This document shows positions 59,631 through 64,000 of a DNA stretch of 64,000 nucleotides, one piece after another. The position numbers and the translations under genes were made by a program. Position 1 is the first letter of the stretch; each line of letters starts with the position of its first letter. The notes beneath the pieces are model-generated. The model searched no databases. It saw only the letters and a list, made by a program, of their open reading frames with translations, and had not been told where the DNA came from. The DNA lies in contig CAMKTS010000003.1 in NCBI GenBank assembly GCA_946415755.1, forward strand, positions 1 through 64,000. The letters are read 5' to 3'. Origin of the DNA: an uncultured Prevotella sp. (GTDB lineage Bacteria > Bacteroidota > Bacteroidia > Bacteroidales > Bacteroidaceae).

Positions 59631-60759
59631 ATCGTTTGTAGCTCTTCTGGTAGAACTGTTTCTTGACTACCTTGCCTGGGAATACCTTTTTGCGAATTTG
59701 TATCTGCACCTCCGTGTCGAGTTTGGCATACTGGCTGTCGATGAGTGCCATGCAGACGCTCTTATCCACAGAGAGGGCATGATAGCCCGTGGTCACCTCG
59801 CCGATTGGCTCCCCCTCCATGTTCAGCACCGTATAGCCGTGACGGGGAATCGCCTTGTCGAAGAGTTCGATGCCTACGAGTTTCTTCGCAGGACCTTCGG
59901 CCTTCTGCTTGGCGAGTGCCTCCTTGCCGACAAATGCTGCCTTGTCAAGCTTTACGAACATGCCAAGACCGGCCATGATGGGTGTGATGGTCTCTGACAG
60001 CTCATCGCCATAGAGCGGCAGGCCCACCTCGAAGCGCAGCGTGTCACGACAGCCGAGGCCGCAGACCTGTACACCGGCAGCGATGAGTAGGTCCCAACAG
60101 TCGCGGATGAAGTCGTGCGAGCCGTAGACTTCAAAGCCGTCCTCACCCGTATAGCCGGTACGCGAGATGATAACCTCTCCCCCCGCCCTCTCTGAAGGGA
60201 GAGGGAGCTTGATAACCTTGCAGGTGTAGAACGTCAGCTCCCTGCACGCCAAGCCCAATACGCGCTCTGTCACCTCTTCGGCTTCAGGACCCTGAATGGC
60301 TATCTGACCGTAGTAGTCGCTGCGGTTCTGGAGGTCGATGTCGAAGCCTTCGGCCTGCTGCTGCATCCACGCCCAGTCCTTGTCGATGTTGGCCGCATTG
60401 ATGACGAGGAAGAAGTCGTTCTCCCCCAGCTTATACACCAAGAGGTCGTCGACGGTACCGCCATTCTCGTAACACATCATGCCATAGTAGATCTTCCCGG
60501 CGGGTGCCTCGGCAATATCGTTGGTGAAGAGATGCTGCACATAGCGTTCAGCATCCTTGCCGCGAACCGTCACCTCGCCCATGTGGGAGACATCGAAGAG
60601 ACCGGCTTTCTCGCGTACTGCCTCATGCTCTATCTGGATGGATTTGTACAGCAGGGGCATGTTGAAACCTCCGAACGATACCATCGTGGCTCCCAGTGCG
60701 ACGTGCTTGTCGTGCAGGCACGTCACCTTGTCCTTTTTTAATTCCTGTTGAGCTTCCAT
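59629..60759 (-). CDS. gcvT: Glycine cleavage system T protein (aminomethyltransferase)
   Basis: A 376-residue tetrahydrofolate-dependent enzyme that releases ammonia and forms methylene-THF from the aminomethyl-lipoyl arm. FDVSHMGEVTVRG, NAANIDKDWAW, SRTGYTGEDGFEVYG and GLGCRDTLRFEVGLPLYG are typical. Between FYTCKVI and VIISRTGYTG is an odd segment KLPLPSERAGGE, encoded by a GC-rich hairpin element (60176-60210). The segment is in frame and lies in a loop before the conserved GYTG, so activity is probably kept, but this is inference. Confidence 0.95.
   Translation of the reverse strand: MEAQQELKKDKVTCLHDKHVALGATMVSFGGFNMPLLYKSIQIEHEAVREKAGLFDVSHMGEVTVRGKDAERYVQHLFTNDIAEAPAGKIYYGMMCYENGGTVDDLLVYKLGENDFFLVINAANIDKDWAWMQQQAEGFDIDLQNRSDYYGQIAIQGPEAEEVTERVLGLACRELTFYTCKVIKLPLPSERAGGEVIISRTGYTGEDGFEVYGSHDFIRDCWDLLIAAGVQVCGLGCRDTLRFEVGLPLYGDELSETITPIMAGLGMFVKLDKAAFVGKEALAKQKAEGPAKKLVGIELFDKAIPRHGYTVLNMEGEPIGEVTTGYHALSVDKSVCMALIDSQYAKLDTEVQIQIRKKVFPGKVVKKQFYQKSYKR
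60169..60217. repeat. GC-rich hairpin element inside gcvT flanked by a 7-bp direct repeat
   Basis: The hairpin-plus-tail element occupies about 60176-60210 (CTCTCCC / GGGAGAG core). It is flanked by the direct repeat gataacc at 60169-60175 and 60211-60217 (period 42 nt, 14 codons), which could be a target-site duplication. Confidence 0.55.
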
Positions 60760-60765
60760 TGATGA

Positions 60766-61458
60766 TTAAACTTTTATCTTTTCACTTTCTACTGTTGATT
60801 GTATCCTGCTGATGTCATCAGCCGTCAGCATCCGTTCTCCCTGACAGAGTGTCTCACGGATGAGCGTCTTCACCTCTTCAAGCGTCAGCGGGGTATGGTC
60901 TTTCAATAAGGTGATGCGCTGGCGCACGCTCTCGATACCCTTCTTCTGCAGCTTCTCCCTGCTGGGGGTGATGGCCTGCAGCATGTGCTCCATATTCGTG
61001 TCGTAAAGCAGGGTAGAGTGGACGATGCACCTCGTGGCGGTTTTCCGACAGGCTGTGCCACATACCTTCCGCTGACCTATCATGATGTCGTTATGACTCG
61101 TACCCGTTGCTTCGATGCCCATTTTCCGCAGCACCAGCAGTACCATGTTCACAAACCGGTTGAAGGCGAAGCCGACCTGCTCTTCCTTTGTCACATACGA
61201 CAGCATGAGGTTGTCCATGTCGGCATATACGCAGCCCCCTCCACTCTTGCGGCGATAGACCTGTATGTCGTGCTCGCGACAGTAGTCAAGGTTCACCTCG
61301 TTCTCTTCCACCTGGTTGCGCCCGTAGATGACGCTCGGCTCTACCTGCCACAGAAAGAATGCCTCCGGCTCGTCAAGACAGCGTGCCACATATTCCTCCA
61401 TCGCCAGATAGAAAGGGAGGCGGCGCACTTCTTGGAATGGCAGGGAGATATACCTCAT
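60766..61458 (-). CDS. lplA: Lipoate-protein ligase family protein
   Basis: A 230-residue cytosolic enzyme of the LplA/BPL superfamily that would attach lipoate to GcvH. FLWQVEPSVIYGRNQVEENEVN, RRKSGGGCVYADMDNLMLSYV and ATGTSHNDIMIGQRKVCGTA carry the usual RRxSGGGxVxHD-like and GRNDL-like motifs. It is short compared with E. coli LplA because the accessory C-terminal domain is lacking. First enzyme of the glycine cleavage operon; its ATG lies one base from the stop of the secreted protein upstream. Confidence 0.92.
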   Translation of the reverse strand: MRYISLPFQEVRRLPFYLAMEEYVARCLDEPEAFFLWQVEPSVIYGRNQVEENEVNLDYCREHDIQVYRRKSGGGCVYADMDNLMLSYVTKEEQVGFAFNRFVNMVLLVLRKMGIEATGTSHNDIMIGQRKVCGTACRKTATRCIVHSTLLYDTNMEHMLQAITPSREKLQKKGIESVRQRITLLKDHTPLTLEEVKTLIRETLCQGERMLTADDISRIQSTVESEKIKV

Positions 61459-61459
61459 A

Positions 61460-63478
61460 CTATTTCCTGAGGATGATGTTGACGATGGCCACCACGTCGC
61501 TCACGTCGATGGTGCCGTCGTTGTTAGCATCGGCAGCCTCTGTGTCGAAGTTGGCAGAGCTACGGTCGAGGATATGGTTCACCACAGCCACCACGTCGCT
61601 CACGTCTACCGTGCCGTCGGCATTGGCATCACCATTCTGGGGCTTCACGGTCAGCTGGTAGGTGGCCTTGTCGGTCTTATAGTTGGTGTTGCCGGCGAAG
61701 CTGGCACTGATCTCCGTTGTGCCGGGCTTCACGACGGTGACCTTACCCGTCTGCACATCGACGGTGGCCACATCGGTCCTGCTGCTGGTATAGGTGACGG
61801 GGGTCACGCTGTGCGGGTTGGTCAGCGTAGGCTCGGTGAACGCCTCGCCCTGCGTGATGGTGATTTCGGCTGCTCCAGAGAGCGACAGCTCCGGCTCGTC
61901 CTTCTCGATGGTGACGGTATAGGTCTGTGTGGCAGGCGCCAGTCGGTAGTCGGTCTCTGCACCAGCTACGCTGATGATGGCTGTGCCGGCACCGATGACG
62001 GTCAGCACTCCCGTGTTGGGATCTACCTTCACCACGTTCTCATTGCTCGACGAGAAGGTGATCTTGCCGTCGTAGTCCTGTGAACGCGTCACGGTGGGAG
62101 CCGTCGGGGCAGGGTCGTTGAACTTGCCATTGACACGCGTCGTTGACAGTTTCAGGAATGCCTGGTGCTTCGTCCAGCTCGTCACCCTCAGCGTCACGGG
62201 CAGGTTGTTGTCCTTAGAGTTCTCCTCCACCCACGCGTATGGCCACTGTGTCTCATAGACATAGCCGCAGTCCGAACCCACGAGGTTGGGGGTGTCGGGA
62301 CCATTGTCGTAGAACACGAAGTAGCGTGTGCCATCGACGGTAGTCTCACGCGGTGTCTGGCTCAGCCCCTTGGCGCGGAGTTCCTTCACGCGGCTGACGT
62401 CGAAGCGCTCGTGAACGAGCAGTCCTGTCTCCGTCGGCGACAGTTTCACGGCCTGCACCGTTGGGTTTTGGTTGTCCACCCTGAACCAGCTTGCATCACT
62501 AACGTCGTAGTTCTCCACATGGCTCATATCCAACCACATCAGCTTGTTGTTCTCAGCGTTGACGCTATACAGGTGCGGACTGTCATCAATAATCAGGTTG
62601 TGGATGTTGTTGTCCGCACAGCCGACACCATTCAGCACCGGGCAGTTCTTGATGTTCAGGTTCTGGATAGAACAGCCGCTGCATTCTATGCCACCCAGAT
62701 TTGCCATATTCTCTACTGTCAGGTTCTGTGTGTTACACTGAAACAGTTGTAGGGCGTAGAATAGAGGCAGTCCACTGAGACGGAGGCTCTGTAACTTCAC
62801 ATCCCCCATTCCTAATTCCCACAGTGCGTTACAGCCGGACACATTGATAGAGTTCAGCTCATAGATGTATATTTCCTCTCCTACATCACCAGCAACCCTG
62901 AGCCATTGAAGCGTTGGATGGTTACTGACGTCGATGTCCTGAATGCCCGTCAACTTGAATTCGATACCTGTGGCGTTCATGATTTCGCACTTCGACATAT
63001 CTGTCAGTTTGGGCAGATTAATCAAATATACCGCATACTCTCTATTAGAGGCGGTCTTGATAGCGCTTAAATCACGACAATTGTTAACCTCAACATTCCA
63101 CAAGTTGTTTGAATAGGTCAAGTCCAACGAGGTAATCGCATAATTGTTGATATCAAATCGCCCCAAGTTCTTGAAGGGCTTTGCATCGAACGAGGTGATG
63201 CTGCTGTACGACTCCTCGTCGCCATTGAGAATAATGGTTTCCACGTTAGAGAAGATTTCCAGGCCCTTCAGGTTCTTGGCTCCCCAAACCTGCATCTCGA
63301 AACAATTCTCAATCTCCTCGTCGCTGAGCACGCCGTCATTGTCGCACGTATAGTCATAGTCCAAAACGCTTGCCCTCAGTTTTTCGTCGGGGAAGTTCGT
63401 TGCGTTAATCGCAACACTGGCCCTTGCACTGGTCAGCGCGAGGGCAAAAACTGCTAATGTCAGTAATGTTTTTTTCAT
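61460..63478 (-). CDS. Secreted LRR-like/Big2 protein with dockerin-like repeats
   Basis: A 672-residue secreted protein: signal peptide (to ARAS), an LRR-like region without strict periodicity (about 60-330; TSLDLTYSNNLWNVEVNNC, LQSLRLSGLPLFYALQLF), two bacterial Ig-like (Big2) modules (about 440-600; VKVDPNTGVLTVIGAGTAIISV, VDVQTGKVTVVKPGTTEISAS), and two dockerin type-I-like calcium loops at the end (GDANADGTVDVSDVVAVVNHI, DANNDGTIDVSDVVAIVNIIL). The same type of repeat ends the C10 protease. Probably a surface or exported binding protein. Its gene lies one base from lplA, so it heads the glycine cleavage operon. Confidence 0.78.
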   Translation of the reverse strand: MKKTLLTLAVFALALTSARASVAINATNFPDEKLRASVLDYDYTCDNDGVLSDEEIENCFEMQVWGAKNLKGLEIFSNVETIILNGDEESYSSITSFDAKPFKNLGRFDINNYAITSLDLTYSNNLWNVEVNNCRDLSAIKTASNREYAVYLINLPKLTDMSKCEIMNATGIEFKLTGIQDIDVSNHPTLQWLRVAGDVGEEIYIYELNSINVSGCNALWELGMGDVKLQSLRLSGLPLFYALQLFQCNTQNLTVENMANLGGIECSGCSIQNLNIKNCPVLNGVGCADNNIHNLIIDDSPHLYSVNAENNKLMWLDMSHVENYDVSDASWFRVDNQNPTVQAVKLSPTETGLLVHERFDVSRVKELRAKGLSQTPRETTVDGTRYFVFYDNGPDTPNLVGSDCGYVYETQWPYAWVEENSKDNNLPVTLRVTSWTKHQAFLKLSTTRVNGKFNDPAPTAPTVTRSQDYDGKITFSSSNENVVKVDPNTGVLTVIGAGTAIISVAGAETDYRLAPATQTYTVTIEKDEPELSLSGAAEITITQGEAFTEPTLTNPHSVTPVTYTSSRTDVATVDVQTGKVTVVKPGTTEISASFAGNTNYKTDKATYQLTVKPQNGDANADGTVDVSDVVAVVNHILDRSSANFDTEAADANNDGTIDVSDVVAIVNIILRK

Positions 63479-63565
63479 ATTTTTTTGTTCATTAAGTTAT
63501 TCAATCGTAAGCCGCAGCGCATGATCTCTTCGCTGCCAAATACCATTATTATGCAATTAATCATG

Positions 63566-63573
63566 CAAAGATA
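63566..63573 (-). promoter_or_regulatory. Putative -7 box of the secreted-protein/glycine-cleavage operon
   Basis: TATCTTTG followed by GCATG on the minus strand, 87 nt upstream of the 63478 start. No better candidate box was seen within the operon down to lpdA. Confidence 0.55.
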
Positions 63574-64000
63574 GTGAATTCTGATGTAATCACCAAACAT
63601 ATCCCCGTTTTTTTTCAAAGGAATCGTGGTGACGGCTACTTCGCGCACGCGCATAATATTTTGCTATTTTGCTAACTGCGTGTTACAATTTACAGAACTA
63701 CTGCGTCAGAATGAGGTTCACCGGGATCATGCGGATCATGGGGTCGGTTCTACTGATCACTTATCAAGGCAAATAATATGAGAATTAAGACAGTAATGAA
63801 TCATAATCAAAATGACGGACTCCTGAAAATGATCAGAAGAACCGACCCCATGATCCCTGTTGAAGGCAAAAAATAACACGAGTATTTCAAGAAAGCTCAC
63901 GGGATTACATCTTATTCCAAAGCAATGAGATATTGTACTTTTCTTCTTAAAAGGTCACCTGAAGGTCACCGCAAAAAGAAAAAGGAGTTGCGATTTTGTC
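63574..64000. other. Right-end stretch of about 430 bases without a complete gene
   Basis: It contains a TTCGCGCACGCGCAT motif (63643-63657), the inverted repeat 63733-63856 and a GGTCACC duplication near 63953-63971. On the minus strand the last bases could encode the end of a gene entering from the right (17 codons, ending VTF then TAA near 63950), but this is too short to judge. Confidence 0.55.
63733..63856. repeat. 27-bp inverted repeat with 70-nt loop
   Basis: Left arm 63733-63759 (ggatcatggggtcggttcta, start) pairs with right arm 63830-63856; 26 of 27 positions match. A TTCGCGCACGCGCAT motif lies about 75 nt to the left, as CGCGCACGCGC does beside the inverted repeat at 41096-41175. 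Confidence 0.8.

Overview
The window reads as a chromosomal segment of a Prevotella-like member of the Bacteroidales. Evidence seen directly: many genes are preceded by the Bacteroidetes -7 box TAnnTTTG, lipoprotein signals have an S/A-C lipobox, there are plug-only TonB receptor/DUF4249 and propeller-AraC genes, BspA-type repeats, a C10 (streptopain) protease, and several secreted proteins ending in a YxLxGxRV...KGIYIxNGKKVVIK tail. I found no rRNA, tRNA, CRISPR or insertion-sequence transposase gene.

Layout. 1-84: end of a 21-bp tandem repeat. 72-6552: pgeF, a PL9 pectate lyase, a histidine kinase with a purine permease, a SIMPL protein and rnhB. 6592-11162: large C10 protease with dockerin-like repeats, an ECF sigma factor and a tiny anti-sigma-like protein. 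11459-26262: pectin-degradation region (two PL1 lyases, a beta-helix/TIM-like fusion, DUF3826, a propeller-AraC regulator, a TonB receptor/DUF4249 pair and two lipoproteins). 26431-28530: ruvB, coaD, ybeY. 28527-34082: a TPR-AraC regulator, then a four-gene operon with two more AraC proteins, a GH3-like protein and an S66-peptidase-like protein; the last two have lost their recognisable catalytic motifs. 34227-38799 and 41670-47899: two operons of secreted surface proteins separated by a repeat-rich stretch with an intact and a decayed toxin-antitoxin locus. 48253-55047: LOG-family protein, M3 dipeptidase, TPR-SpoIIE phosphatase, DEAD-box helicase. 55096-63478: glycine cleavage operon (lplA, gcvT, gcvH, gcvPA, gcvPB, lpdA) starting one base after a secreted Big2/dockerin-like protein.

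How parts may work together. A long palindrome built on the half-site ATGCACGCATTTGG lies exactly 31 nt upstream of a -7 box at three transcription units: the AraC/pseudoenzyme operon (30328-30363) and both surface-protein operons (38924-38959 and 48124-48159), with a fourth decayed copy at 41277-41312. The simplest inference is one regulon in which an AraC protein of the 30-kb operon, or an unknown factor, controls its own operon and the two surface operons. Neighbouring pseudoenzymes could act as ligand sensors. This is the best candidate here for an undescribed system.

The window is also rich in short repeats that enter genes: GC-rich hairpin elements in rnhB, next to and inside coaD, and in gcvT, and 7-8 bp tandem repeats (TTGAACA, AATGAGAA, TCGAAACA types) at many gene junctions that supply coding residues. 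All functional statements rest on reading the sequence and recalled family knowledge; no search was run.
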